Shown here: in pieces, positions 44,775 to 53,724 of the stretch
How positions within the stretch are numbered: position 1 is the stretch's first letter
Layout: each line of letters starts with the position of its first letter
Origin: Acetobacterium fimetarium
GTDB taxonomy: Bacteria > Bacillota > Clostridia > Eubacteriales > Eubacteriaceae
Reading direction: 5' to 3'
DNA length: 64,000 nt
Assembly (NCBI RefSeq): GCF_014284475.1
Contig: NZ_WJBC01000002.1
Location: forward strand, 1-64,000
Translations under genes and position numbers: made by a program
The notes under the pieces: generated by a model
What the model was told of the DNA's origin: nothing
The model's input: only the letters and a program-made list of their open reading frames with translations
Databases searched by the model: none

Positions 44775-45047
44775 TTATTTGCCTTCCCAGAATGCTTCCG
44801 CTTCGACTTCCATTTTTTCCAGCCGGGTATAATAATCGGGGAATTCATTTAAATGGGCCAACGCAATTTTTCCGGTAACAAAAGCGTCGTCGCCGGTTAC
44901 ATTGGTATGAGAATCACAGGTGCCGTGTTCAAGCTCAACGTCCATGCCCATTCGGAATTGTTCAATGTCGAATTTTTTCCAGTCGATGCCAAGCATTCTG
45001 CCGATTTCTTTGGCCTGTTCGGGGGTAAAACCTTTTTTTTCGGACAT
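44775..45047 (-). CDS. DUF5661-family small protein
   Basis: The product is 90 aa from the ATG encoding MSEKKGFTPEQAKEIG, 6 bp after GAGGTG; a GTG three codons earlier overlaps that SD. The pattern ARMLGIDW-like helix, MGMDVELEHG and THTNVTGDD-like segment (here SHTNVTGDD), then ALAHLNEFPDYYTRLEKME, is that of the DUF5661 family. Conserved His and Glu hint at a metal site but the function is unknown. It has a consensus promoter, so it may be abundant. Confidence 0.82.
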   Translation of the reverse strand: MSEKKGFTPEQAKEIGRMLGIDWKKFDIEQFRMGMDVELEHGTCDSHTNVTGDDAFVTGKIALAHLNEFPDYYTRLEKMEVEAEAFWEGK

Positions 45048-45118
45048 AAAAATCACCTCTTCTAAATTATTTTAAATTAGACGAATGGTTATTGTGATTT
45101 CGTCTTCTAATCGATTAC

Positions 45119-45147
45119 ATTATATGCAAAGCAGATATTTTTGTCAA
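45119..45147 (-). promoter_or_regulatory. Consensus promoter of the DUF5661 gene
   Basis: On the minus strand TTGACA (45147-45142), exactly 17 bp, TATAAT (45124-45119): a perfect sigma-A promoter. The leader of about 60 nt contains no obvious terminator. Confidence 0.85.
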
Positions 45148-45171
45148 ACAATCTCCATCAAAAGTTGGTCA

Positions 45172-45210
45172 ATAAATAAGAAAGCGGCCAATCTCCAAGC
45201 GATTGGCCGC
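45172..45210 (-). terminator. Terminator of the cache-CheW gene
   Basis: On the minus strand GCGGCCAATC and GATTGGCCGC form a perfect 10-bp stem with a 7-base loop, followed by TTTCTTATTTATT. It is 65 bp after the stop of the minus-strand gene. Confidence 0.85.
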
Positions 45211-45274
45211 GAATGTGAAGCGTTTTAAGTGGTTAAGCCCGCAGCAAAGCGGGAGGATGTCGATGCGGATGCGG

Positions 45275-47842
45275 CTAGATGGTTTCAAGCAACGGCAGTG
45301 CGGCTTCGAGGTCTTCTTCGACCGTGTTTTCAACCAGTTTTTCCAGCATGATCTGGGGATCCATTTCCAGAATGGTGCGATTGGAATTGTCGTTCAGGCA
45401 GATAACACCGGTGATCGCGGAAGTGATGTCGACCGGTTGGATGTCATTTTTATTGATTTCCAGGACGCTGACCAGTTTTTCAACCTGAATGGCGATCATT
45501 TCCTCGTCTGAAAGCTGCAGCATCAGCAGATGGGTGGCGTCGATACTCGGCTGGTCCTTGTCAAAAAGCGCCAGTGCATCAACGACGGCGTAATACTGTT
45601 TGTTGAATTCAACCGCGCCGCGGATGACACTGTTCGTCCCCGGAACCGAGATCATTTTACTGGCTTCCAGAACTTCAATGACATAAGACTGCTCCATTCC
45701 GTAAACCTGTCCATTGATGACAAAAGTAGCCAGTTTCTTCGATTCATCGGCCAACGAAAAGGCGAAATCGGATTGCTCAATCTCTTTGTATTCGGTCTTT
45801 TCGATGCGCATTTCTGAATAATCGGCCATTTTTTCAAAAACAAATGCGATCACATCATTATGGTAGCCATCCGAGTCTTTATATTCCCGATAACTGGACG
45901 AGCAGGCACAGCCGATGGAATAGTAGCAGTTTTCATAAACCCGGATTTCCGAGCGGGTATCGCCGTTGGGTACACTGAAGAGTTCATCCGGAAGATTGAG
46001 CTTTTCGCCAACGGCATAGGCATCACTGGTGGCGGCGATGATCCGTTTCTTGCGGTCGGTAAAGACGGCGAAGGCATCGTTGCCGCTGTTGAGCGATTCT
46101 TCCAGGATGGTTCTAAACTGGTATTCACTGTCGAAGACAATACCGATGCCGCCGACGGTTTTGTTGCTGTTGTTGAAATCAGTAATGGAAGCACCGTAAA
46201 TATAGGTATGGCGATCATCGTACAGATCCGTTTTTTCGAACGGCGAGACGAAATATTTTTCCGGGCTGGCGTTCGCCAGAATATCACTGATAAAGGGCAT
46301 CGTCAGGGTCTTGCCGATATCGTCGGCATGTTCCGGTTGGGAAACGGCGACGATGGTACCGGTTTTATCAAAAACAAACAGATTGGTGTAAACCGTATAG
46401 AGATCATTGATGTAGGTTAGAATATCGGTCAACTGTTTCTGTTTGGCCGAGTCGAGCTCGTCTTTGGCCAGAATCCGGCGGATGGTCGAATCCAGTGCCC
46501 ACCAGCGACAGTCATTGGCGCGTTCATAGAGGTTGCGGTCCATGATGTCGACGCACAGGGAGGCCAGAAAGCTGGTATCAACCAGACTGGTGGAAACCAC
46601 GGTGGAAAACAGGTTGGATACCGAATTCTGAAACAGGCTGCTGGTGTTGGTCCCGATGCGCCCGATGGCTCTTAAAATCGGCTTCAGCCGGGAATATTCG
46701 GCGTCGATGCTGTCATCCCGGGCGATGATCTGGCCGTTGTAGACGATCCGTTTGAGCGAGCCGTTGATCAGCTGCGTTTTATTGATGATGGCGTTGAGTT
46801 CAGTTGAAAAGGAATCAGCCTGGCGCAGCAGCCCGGTTGAAACGGTTGAATCGATGTCTTTCAGATTGCGGTTGTCGCGGAAGGCCAAGCCCAGCGGCAG
46901 CATCACATGGCCCTTCCAGCCCAGTCCGAAGTAGTTCTGATAGCCCTGGGTCGACAGGGTTTTGGCAATATAGTCGGAGCCGCGGTAGTAGACAACACCA
47001 TTCTCGCCGGATTCAACCGGTTCAACGACGGTTCCGGTCGGCACATGGTTTTCGTCACTGCTGGCAATCACGGTATTCGCATCATCGATAATCGTAATGA
47101 CAGAGCCGTCATAATCGTTGGTCAGTTTTTCAAAAATCTGCTTCATTTCGTTTTCAAAGCGGAAGCATAAACAGATTAGACCGATGGTCTGGGAGGTGCC
47201 TTCGCGACAGATCCGGCTGGAAAACACATGAGAATTCTTGTCGCCATACTGTAATTTGGAGTTCTTGAAATATTCAACAAAGCTCTGTTCGCCGTTCATG
47301 GTTTTGACGAGATTCGGTCCCTTGATTTTTTTACCGAGGATATTATTCTGTTCATCAAGATTGGCAAGAACGCGAAAATCCTGATCGAGGACGATGATGT
47401 CTTCGTATACGGAGTATTTTGCCACATATTCACGCATCCGCGCCAGAATCTGATTGCGGTCGCTTTCGGTGCGTTCATCATTTTCAACAAAACGGCGGAT
47501 ATCATCGTCGGTGGCCAAAAAACCGATATCGGCGGTTCGTTCAAAAAGGTTTCGAATCAGGATGTCGATGGCGACCTGCGTTTTTGAAACGATTTTCTGT
47601 TCCATTTTTTTCAGTTTTTCAGAGACAAGGGTGTCGATAAGCTCCTGTTGCAGATCACAAAAACCGTTTTGGATTTTGGTCATATTGGGAAGAACACTGA
47701 TCGACTGAATGGGACAATTGATTTCGGACAACAGTTTAATATTGTCCCATTGATCATTCAGGTCAGAGATGCTTTTATTGCATTCCTGAACATCCGGCAT
47801 GTAGCTGAGAAAGTCCTTTTGTTTATAAATTATCATGATCAT
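45275..47842 (-). CDS. Double-cache sensor fused to a C-terminal CheW domain
   Basis: The product is 855 aa. Residues of about 65-330 look like one cache-type sensor (VYEDIIVLDQDFRVLAN, YFKNSKLQYG, ITIIDDANTVIASSDE) and about 430-670 like a second (YTVYTNLFVFDKTGTIVAVSQ, SPFEKTDLYDDRHTYIYG, AVFTDRKKRIIAAT). Residues of about 705-855 are a CheW domain (KLATFVINGQVYGMEQ, VIRGAVEFNKQYYAVVDALALF), which docks to CheA and receptors. I see no membrane helix, HAMP, MCP signalling domain or kinase domain. It may couple cytoplasmic ligands directly to the chemotaxis array, in effect a ligand-sensing adaptor. Its start is not secure; ATG codons lie at residues 1 and 3. Confidence 0.78.
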   Translation of the reverse strand: MIMIIYKQKDFLSYMPDVQECNKSISDLNDQWDNIKLLSEINCPIQSISVLPNMTKIQNGFCDLQQELIDTLVSEKLKKMEQKIVSKTQVAIDILIRNLFERTADIGFLATDDDIRRFVENDERTESDRNQILARMREYVAKYSVYEDIIVLDQDFRVLANLDEQNNILGKKIKGPNLVKTMNGEQSFVEYFKNSKLQYGDKNSHVFSSRICREGTSQTIGLICLCFRFENEMKQIFEKLTNDYDGSVITIIDDANTVIASSDENHVPTGTVVEPVESGENGVVYYRGSDYIAKTLSTQGYQNYFGLGWKGHVMLPLGLAFRDNRNLKDIDSTVSTGLLRQADSFSTELNAIINKTQLINGSLKRIVYNGQIIARDDSIDAEYSRLKPILRAIGRIGTNTSSLFQNSVSNLFSTVVSTSLVDTSFLASLCVDIMDRNLYERANDCRWWALDSTIRRILAKDELDSAKQKQLTDILTYINDLYTVYTNLFVFDKTGTIVAVSQPEHADDIGKTLTMPFISDILANASPEKYFVSPFEKTDLYDDRHTYIYGASITDFNNSNKTVGGIGIVFDSEYQFRTILEESLNSGNDAFAVFTDRKKRIIAATSDAYAVGEKLNLPDELFSVPNGDTRSEIRVYENCYYSIGCACSSSYREYKDSDGYHNDVIAFVFEKMADYSEMRIEKTEYKEIEQSDFAFSLADESKKLATFVINGQVYGMEQSYVIEVLEASKMISVPGTNSVIRGAVEFNKQYYAVVDALALFDKDQPSIDATHLLMLQLSDEEMIAIQVEKLVSVLEINKNDIQPVDITSAITGVICLNDNSNRTILEMDPQIMLEKLVENTVEEDLEAALPLLETI

Positions 47843-47869
47843 TCTCCTGTGGATAATAAAAGATTATAA

Positions 47870-47912
47870 AAAAGATGCTTAGGGGTATAATTATACCACC
47901 TTAAGCATCTTT
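47870..47912. terminator. Symmetrical hairpin upstream of the cache-CheW gene
   Basis: AAAGATGCTTA and TAAGCATCTTT bound a stem that continues through GG.GGTATAA / TTATACC, about 17 bp in all. A-runs and T-runs occur on both sides, so it could terminate either way. It lies between the esterase gene and the cache-CheW gene, both minus strand, so it would have to act before or after their promoters; the esterase transcript probably ends here. Confidence 0.7.
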
Positions 47913-48039
47913 GCAATACCTAAAATTTACCATTTTTTTAATTGTTTTGCAAGTTTTTAGCAGAAAAAAACCGCGCGCCAAGAAATTATTGTCAATCAGG
48001 GGTGTTTAGTCCTGGTTTTACCGATGGGCCCGGTCTTTT

Positions 48040-49596
48040 TCAGGCAAACATCAGGCTTTCCAGAAAATCCAGATCTGCCTGGCCCGGCAGCACCGTACTT
48101 GAGAGTTTGGCATCAAAAACCATGATGTGCTTCTTTTGGGCATCAAATTTCGGCCAGATCACCTGTCCCTTATAGGGCTCTGTAAAATTGGGATCGCCGG
48201 ATTTGATGAAGTTGATCCAGGACTGCTGCATCACCCATGACAAATTGCTGATTTTTGTGGCCCGGCGCTGGCCGATTCCGTTTCCGAAAACAAAAGGCAG
48301 TTCCATGCCGTGGGCGGTATTTAAACCGACAATTTTGAGAATCGCCGGGTCATAGTTGAAATTGTAAAAATAGGTGTCCAGGCCCATTTTGGCATATTCT
48401 TTGGCCGTCATTACCATCCCGATCAGAAAAGCCGAGTGGGTGTAAATCTCCCGCGTGCGTTCCAGCGGCGAATGATCGTGATCGACTTTAAAGTGGTTCA
48501 TGACGTCAACAGCATGTTCCGGACCAAAAATATGATAACAGAGCATCTGATAAATACCCAAATTGGTATGGCCCTTGATAAATAAGGTCGATTCATCGGT
48601 GTTGTAACCAAGCAGGAGTTTTACCTTATTCACCTGCCCGTTTCGCAGCGCCGCCACCGGGTCTTGGGGCAGCACCACCCCGTCGAAAACCGGCCAGAAG
48701 CCAAAGGCATGGGGCACTGAAGACTGATCGGATTTTACCATCGACAGTGCCGCCAGCAGGTCGCCAGGAAGCGACCGCAGTTTCTCAAGGCCCTCTTTGG
48801 TGTCTGCGATGCCGTATAATTCACAGAAAAGATGGCCGTTTTCCAGTGTCTTTTCCAGATCGCCGCGGTTGAGCATGGCAAAGGCGGGAATCGAAAAAAT
48901 CGAGCCGCTTTCCACAACCGCCTGATGAAAAAGTCCTTTCGCCAGCGGCGAGAACATCAGCGCCGTGACACTGTAGGCGCCGGCCGATTGGCCGCCGATG
49001 GTGACCTGGCCGGGATCGCCGCCGAAAGCCGCGATGTTTTCCTGAACCCAGTGCAGCGCCTGAATCTGATCGAGGATGCCGTAATTGCCGGTGGTTTCGG
49101 ATTCTTCCAGCAGACCCCGGGTGGCCAGAAAGCCCAAAGCGCCCAAACGGTAATTGATGGTTACGACCACCACGCCGTCCTGCGCCATTCTCAATCCGTC
49201 ATAAACCATTTCGGAACCGGAACCGGTCGCAAAGGCGCCGCCATGGATAAAAACATAAACCGGATAGCGCTCAGCCGTTGTCTGGGCCGGGGTCCAGACA
49301 TTCAGAAACAGGCAGTCCTCGCTTTTTTCATCCATCTGGTAGGTGCCCGGGGCATCAATGGTAATGCCGCCCATCTGCAGCGAACTCGCGCCGTATTTGG
49401 TGCACTCCCGGACTTCCTGCCAGGGCGGCAACGGTTCCGGAGCCCGGAACCGCCGCCGGCCGACCGGCGGCATGGCATAGGGAATGCCCTTGAAGCAGGA
49501 AATTTCTTTGCGGAATTGTCCTTTGACCGGTCCGCAGGGCGGGTTGAGAATGGGCCATTTGGGCATTTCAGTTTCATCAGTATGTAAAAATGACAT
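48040..49596 (-). CDS. Type-B carboxylesterase
   Basis: The product is 518 aa of the alpha/beta-hydrolase carboxylesterase/cholinesterase family (PnbA-like). The nucleophile is Ser204 in GGQSAGA, the oxyanion-hole HGGAF is near residue 118, EDCLFLNVW near 93, an acidic TDESTLF near 330 and the catalytic His probably in NTAHGMELPF near 440. No signal peptide is seen, so it is cytoplasmic. It hydrolyses esters of unknown kind. The SD AAGGAG precedes the ATG. Confidence 0.93.
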   Translation of the reverse strand: MSFLHTDETEMPKWPILNPPCGPVKGQFRKEISCFKGIPYAMPPVGRRRFRAPEPLPPWQEVRECTKYGASSLQMGGITIDAPGTYQMDEKSEDCLFLNVWTPAQTTAERYPVYVFIHGGAFATGSGSEMVYDGLRMAQDGVVVVTINYRLGALGFLATRGLLEESETTGNYGILDQIQALHWVQENIAAFGGDPGQVTIGGQSAGAYSVTALMFSPLAKGLFHQAVVESGSIFSIPAFAMLNRGDLEKTLENGHLFCELYGIADTKEGLEKLRSLPGDLLAALSMVKSDQSSVPHAFGFWPVFDGVVLPQDPVAALRNGQVNKVKLLLGYNTDESTLFIKGHTNLGIYQMLCYHIFGPEHAVDVMNHFKVDHDHSPLERTREIYTHSAFLIGMVMTAKEYAKMGLDTYFYNFNYDPAILKIVGLNTAHGMELPFVFGNGIGQRRATKISNLSWVMQQSWINFIKSGDPNFTEPYKGQVIWPKFDAQKKHIMVFDAKLSSTVLPGQADLDFLESLMFA

Positions 49597-49649
49597 GCGG
49601 TTCTCCTTTTTTTGTTGGTTGTTTTATCGGCAGGTTGTTGCTAAAACCC

Positions 49650-49748
49650 GTACCGACCAATTGTTAATCTGTTGTGGTGCTGCAGAATCGGACACTCTTC
49701 GAGATGTCCGCTCTGAGGCACACAACATGATGTAATAATTGTCGGTAC
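49650..49748 (-). repeat. Family A structured repeat, copy A5 (minus orientation)
   Basis: On the minus strand it starts GTACCGACAATTATTACATC and ends TTAACAATTGGTCGGTAC, followed by GGGTTTTAGCAACAACCTGC. It is 99 bp. Family B copy B3 follows 76 bp further on in the same orientation. These two fill the gap 49597-49951. Confidence 0.92.
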
Positions 49749-49824
49749 TCCGTTTATGTCTGATGCGTTTCACAGCGGCCTGATATTTAAGGCAATTGCC
49801 AAATTCAAAAGACTCGAACCATTA

Positions 49825-49940
49825 TTGCTTTGATGTCGGTTTCGCAATCAATTTGGTAACGTGTAGGCGAACAGTCGATAGACTGTCCGCCGTACAGTGT
49901 ACACATTGATTCGCGTAACCGGCAGCGAAGCTAACGGCAC
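49825..49940 (-). repeat. Family B structured repeat, copy B3 (minus orientation)
   Basis: TTGCTTTGATGTCGG, CAATCAATTTGGTAACG, then GGCGAACAGTC/GACTGTCCGCC, ACAGTGTACACATTGATTCG and CCGGCAGCGAAGCT. It is nearly the same as B2 and ends 12 bp before the stop of tmcAL. Confidence 0.9.
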
Positions 49941-49951
49941 TTTTGTGATGG

Positions 49952-51202
49952 CTAAAGGTCCAGGCGGATCGGGCTTTGGGTGTAGTCTCTATGATAGTTA
50001 TACCCATTTTCATAAAATAAATTATGCAAATCGGTGGCCCGGCAATCGTAGTACAGCAGTTCTCGCTGCCGATCGTTCAGCCGGTTTTCGTTCGTCTTGA
50101 GGTTGGTCAGAATCGGCAGCTCGCTGTGATCTTTGATGCGCTTCAGGATCTCCCGCCCGTTTTGGTTGAAGCCGAGCACCCGCAGGTAGGGCGTAAAATC
50201 ATCGCTCTGAAAGGTCGCCAGGGTTTGTTTATTGAGTTCCAGAACCCGGTTGCCCAGAATCCGGCGCACCCGGGTATGGGGAATGCGTTTGGATACGATG
50301 GCATCGATCAGTTCAGCCAGCGTATCAGCGGTTTTGACGGCATCGCGGATTTTATGCTCCAGCCCTTCCGCTACATAGGGGGTGTTTTTCAGATGATCAA
50401 CATCCCGGGACAGAATCAGCAGCCGCAGGGCATCGAGCAGGCGCTCATCGCCACCGACCCGATGCGTCTGCTTAACCGGCAGAAAGACATCATCGAGCGG
50501 GTAGGGAAGCTGGCGGTCCAGTTGCTTCAGGATCGCCGCCGCTGCCTCCGGTCGTTGCAGCGCGTCGATCAGGATGCTGCGGATTTTACTGGCGCTGAGA
50601 TAGTCACAAGCCGACAGACTATGGTAACCGGCGCCCTGGCGTTTGACTGTCATCGGAACGATCGGACTTTGGGTCCGGTGCAGCGCCTTCAGGTACTCCA
50701 CGGCCAGAATATTATTGGGCGCATGCAGCAGGGTACCGGATGCATCATCGCTTAACTGATTGACCGCCATCATTCTGGCTGTTGGAAAAGAGACGCCGGT
50801 GGCCAATTTTTTTTTCAGCAGCAGCTTAAATTCCGGCGACTCTTCGGCCAACAGTTGGGCCAGCTGGTTCAGCGGTTCCAGTTCGCCGCTTTCGGAACCG
50901 AAAGAAAGCACATCACAGACCGCCGTGGCATTTAAAATTTTGACCCCGCCGCCGGCAAAGGCTTCGGCGCTCTGACCGGCATAGGCGACCGGCAGCTCGC
51001 AGACGAGATCCACCCCGGCAGACAGCGCCAGCCGCGCGCGCTCCCATTTATTGAGGAGGGCAAAGTCACCCCGCTGGGTCATGCTGCCGCTCATCAGAAC
51101 CATCACGGCATCACAGCCGCTTGCTTTTTTGGACGCACCAATCTGCCAGGCATGCCCCTTATGAAACGGATTGTATTCCGCAATGACACCAAGAATTTTC
51201 AA
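49952..51202 (-). CDS. tmcAL: tRNA(Met) cytidine acetate ligase
   Basis: The product is 416 aa, the size of TmcAL/YlbM (formerly DUF795). It makes acetyl-AMP from acetate and ATP and acetylates the wobble cytidine (ac4C34) of elongator tRNA-Met. The nucleotidyltransferase motif EYNPFHKGH is at residues 9-17, GSMTQRGDFALLNKWERAR near 39 (in pieces) and the SASKIRS signature near 203. It lies between two repeat pairs on either side and close to ackA. A link to acetate is natural but coincidental. Confidence 0.92.
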   Translation of the reverse strand: MKILGVIAEYNPFHKGHAWQIGASKKASGCDAVMVLMSGSMTQRGDFALLNKWERARLALSAGVDLVCELPVAYAGQSAEAFAGGGVKILNATAVCDVLSFGSESGELEPLNQLAQLLAEESPEFKLLLKKKLATGVSFPTARMMAVNQLSDDASGTLLHAPNNILAVEYLKALHRTQSPIVPMTVKRQGAGYHSLSACDYLSASKIRSILIDALQRPEAAAAILKQLDRQLPYPLDDVFLPVKQTHRVGGDERLLDALRLLILSRDVDHLKNTPYVAEGLEHKIRDAVKTADTLAELIDAIVSKRIPHTRVRRILGNRVLELNKQTLATFQSDDFTPYLRVLGFNQNGREILKRIKDHSELPILTNLKTNENRLNDRQRELLYYDCRATDLHNLFYENGYNYHRDYTQSPIRLDL

Positions 51203-51234
51203 AGCGATCCTCCTATTGTTATAAATCAGGTCAG

Positions 51235-51351
51235 TGCCGTGAGCTTCGCTGCCGGCTTGCGCGAATCAATTTGTACACTGTACGGCGGACAGTCTATCGA
51301 CTGTTCGCCTACACGTTACCAAATTGATTGCGGAAGCCGACATCAAAGCAA
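51235..51351 (+). repeat. Family B structured repeat, copy B4
   Basis: GTGCCGTGAGCTTCGCTGCC, CAATTTGTACACTGTACGG, CGGACAGTC/GACTGTTCG arms around a TAT loop, and CCGACATCAAAGCAAC. Orientation and distance to A6 match the B1-A2 pair, so the pair may have spread as a unit. Confidence 0.9.
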
Positions 51352-51426
51352 CGCTGGTTCGATTCTTTTGAATTTCGCAATTGCTAGAAAAATCAGGCCC
51401 GGCAAAGCATATCAAGCACAAACGCA

Positions 51427-51524
51427 GTACCGACAATTGTTACATCATGTTGTCCGCATCAGAGCGGACATCTCGAAGAGTGTCCGATTCTGCAGCGGAC
51501 AACCGATTAACAATTGGTCGGTAC
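51427..51524 (+). repeat. Family A structured repeat, copy A6
   Basis: GTACCGACAATTGTTACATC at the left and CAATTGGTCGGTAC at the right. The second stem is GTTGTCCGC/GCGGACAAC, both arms changed relative to other copies. With B4 it fills most of the gap 51203-51686. Beyond it, the AT-rich 51545-51670 region probably holds the ackA promoter, but I cannot fix its boxes. Confidence 0.92.
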
Positions 51525-51686
51525 GGGTATTAACAACAACCCTCAATAAAAATTGTTAAAAAAATAGCATTATTTTTAGAAATTATAGAAATATGACAAA
51601 AAATGAATGGAAATATTGCGTTATAACTGTTATTATATAGAACGTATGATATGTAATCAATAAAAAACTAAAGGAGAGTAATAATA

Positions 51687-52877
51687 ATGAATGTACTTGT
51701 TATTAACTGCGGTAGTTCTTCACTCAAATATCAGTTGCTTGATATGTCAAACGAAGAAGTTTTAGCTAAGGGTTTAGCCGAAAGAATTGGTATCGAAGGA
51801 TCTGTATTGACTCACGAAGCACCAGGTCAGGACAAAGTAAAATTTGAACAGCCGATGCCAAGCCACAAAGATGCTTTAAACATTTTAATGAAAGCATTGG
51901 TCGATCCTAACCATGGGGTCATTAAATCTTTAGATGAGATTTCTGCAGTCGGACACCGAACGGTACACGGCGGCGAAGCCTTCACCGATTCTGTTATCAT
52001 CGACGACAAAGTAATCGCGATCATGGAAGAAGTTTCCGAATTAGCACCACTGCACAATCCTGCCAACTTGATTGGGATCCGCGCCTGCAAAGAATTGCTG
52101 CCAACCGTGCCGATGGTTGCTGTATTCGATACCGCTTTCCATCAGACTATGCCAGCAGAAGCTTACATGTATCCACTTCCTTATGAATTGTATGAAAAAT
52201 ACAAGATCAGAAAATACGGCTTCCACGGCACCTCTCATAAATTTGTCAGCCTTGCTGCTGCTGATTTAATGGGCAAAAAAATCGAAAATCTGAAACTGGT
52301 TTCCTGTCATCTCGGAAACGGCGCCAGCCTTTGTGCTGTACTTAATGGAAAATCAGTTGATACGTCGATGGGACTGACACCACTGGCCGGTCTGGAAATG
52401 GGAACACGATGCGGCGATATCGATCCCGCCATCATTCCTTTCCTTGTCAACAAAGGTTATACTGTTGAAGAAATCGACAACATCATGAACAAAAAATCAG
52501 GTGTGCTTGGCGTTTCTGGCGTCAGCTCAGATTTCCGTGATGTCGAAAGTGCTGCTAACAAGGGCAATAAACGCGCAAAACTGGCCCTTGATATTTACCA
52601 CTACCGCGTTGTCACCACTATCGGTGCTTATGTTGCAGCCATGAACGGCGTCGACGGCATTATCTTTACCGCTGGTCTGGGTGAAAACTCATCAACATCA
52701 CGCCAGGCAATCTGTAATGGACTGAAATTCTTGGGCGTTTCCATCGATCCTGTTGCCAACAGCAAACGTGGCGAAGCAACAATCATTTCCAATGAAGAGT
52801 CAAAAACAACCGTTATGGTGATCCCAACCAATGAAGAACTGATGATTGCCAGAGACACACTTTCTTTAGTTAAATAA
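51687..52877 (+). CDS. ackA: Acetate kinase
   Basis: The product is 396 aa, the standard length. It converts acetyl phosphate and ADP to acetate and ATP, the energy-yielding last step of acetogenesis. Seen are the adenosine-phosphate loop [13 protein letters not shown] at the N-terminus, [12 protein letters not shown] (near 88), [10 protein letters not shown] (near 147), [11 protein letters not shown] (near 176), [10 protein letters not shown] (near 205) and FTAGLGENS (near 322). AAAGGAG is 9 bp upstream. Codon choice is more restricted and T/A-richer than in neighbours, as for a highly expressed gene. pta is not adjacent. No terminator separates it from the yceD promoter. Confidence 0.98.
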   Translation: MNVLVINCGSSSLKYQLLDMSNEEVLAKGLAERIGIEGSVLTHEAPGQDKVKFEQPMPSHKDALNILMKALVDPNHGVIKSLDEISAVGHRTVHGGEAFTDSVIIDDKVIAIMEEVSELAPLHNPANLIGIRACKELLPTVPMVAVFDTAFHQTMPAEAYMYPLPYELYEKYKIRKYGFHGTSHKFVSLAAADLMGKKIENLKLVSCHLGNGASLCAVLNGKSVDTSMGLTPLAGLEMGTRCGDIDPAIIPFLVNKGYTVEEIDNIMNKKSGVLGVSGVSSDFRDVESAANKGNKRAKLALDIYHYRVVTTIGAYVAAMNGVDGIIFTAGLGENSSTSRQAICNGLKFLGVSIDPVANSKRGEATIISNEESKTTVMVIPTNEELMIARDTLSLVK

Positions 52878-52892
52878 TGTAAAGTATTTTAC

Positions 52893-52934
52893 TTGACAAA
52901 ACGGGCAATCGTCTATATAATGATGATTGCCCGT
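52893..52934 (+). promoter_or_regulatory. Promoter of yceD-rpmF with a dyad around the -10 box
   Basis: TTGACA (52893-52898), 17 bp, TATAAT (52916-52921). A perfect 10-bp inverted repeat, ACGGGCAATC (52901-52910) and GATTGCCCGT (52925-52934), brackets the -10. Because transcription would start inside the right arm, this looks like a DNA operator rather than an RNA hairpin. Confidence 0.8.
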
Positions 52935-52947
52935 TTGGAGTGATAAT

Positions 52948-53406
52948 ATGAATTTTGAAATCAATAAGCTATTACAGGATGAAATAATCCCTTTTGAATT
53001 TGTTGCGAATAATACGGATTTTAATGAGATAGAGGGAGAAGTGGATGAAAATGGTGCGTTGATTCGTGGAACCATCGAGAAATTATCACGTGATACATTT
53101 CTTGTGCGTTTTACCATTGAGATGACCATGATCTATCCCTGTGCGCGTTGCCTAGAACCAACCCCGGTCGATTGTTGTTATGAATATTCTGACACAGTGA
53201 TGGTTGATGACGGTGTGACTATACTGGAGCTTTTGCCCATCGTTGAAGAATGTGTTTATATCAATGAGCCTTTCCGCGTGCTATGTCATGAGGATTGTGC
53301 GGGTTTGTGTCCAAAATGTGGCGTTAATTTAAATCACGAGCAATGCGATTGCGACAAATCCGGTGATGTTGATCCCCGCTTTGAAGTATTGAAAAATTTA
53401 TTGTAA
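52948..53406 (+). CDS. yceD: YceD/DUF177 family protein
   Basis: The product is 152 aa from the ATG preceded by TTGGAG. A cysteine pair in YPCARCLEP (near residue 67) and a second set in CHEDCAGLCPKCGVNLNHEQCDC near the C-terminus (in pieces) are the signature of the DUF177 family. It is encoded upstream of rpmF in most bacteria and tied to 23S rRNA accumulation. The likely zinc sites are complete. It is the first gene of the rpmF-plsX unit. Confidence 0.9.
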   Translation: MNFEINKLLQDEIIPFEFVANNTDFNEIEGEVDENGALIRGTIEKLSRDTFLVRFTIEMTMIYPCARCLEPTPVDCCYEYSDTVMVDDGVTILELLPIVEECVYINEPFRVLCHEDCAGLCPKCGVNLNHEQCDCDKSGDVDPRFEVLKNLL

Positions 53407-53439
53407 GTGAAACGACTTTACTATTAGGAGGTGTAAGTG

Positions 53440-53619
53440 ATGGCTGTACCAAAGAGAAAAACTTCTAAGGCTCGCAGAGACAAAAGAAGAACACATTACA
53501 AATTAACTATTCCAGGAATGAGTACTTGTCCGAAATGTGGCGAAATCAAATTACCACATCGCGTTTGCAAGTCTTGTGGAACATACAAGGACGTTAGTGT
53601 CATTAGTTTTGACGAATAA
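53440..53619 (+). CDS. rpmF: Ribosomal protein L32
   Basis: The product is 59 aa, [17 protein letters not shown] at the N-terminus and a four-cysteine zinc ribbon ([17 protein letters not shown]). The ATG at 53440 is preferred over the adjacent GTG at 53437 because L32 begins MAVPK and AGGAGG is better spaced. It lies 33 bp after yceD and just before a terminator. Confidence 0.97.
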   Translation: MAVPKRKTSKARRDKRRTHYKLTIPGMSTCPKCGEIKLPHRVCKSCGTYKDVSVISFDE

Positions 53620-53641
53620 ACAGAGTTTAGACTCTGTTTTT
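53618..53641 (+). terminator. Intrinsic terminator between rpmF and plsX
   Basis: AAACAGAGT and ACTCTGTTT form a 9-bp stem with a TTAG loop and end in a T-run. It would set the ratio of ribosomal protein to lipid synthesis transcripts by partial termination. Confidence 0.85.
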
Positions 53642-53724
53642 TTCTCTGTCTGGGATTGTTTTTCCGGCAGTGTTTGCTGAATAGATCTTTTCCGGGACGA
53701 TAGACAGAAAAGGAGAGTGTTATT

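Noticed and set aside
51152-51559. 135-aa plus-strand open frame before ackA
   Set aside because: It is made of tmcAL antisense plus repeats B4 and A6, which are structured non-coding repeats with no coding conservation among copies.
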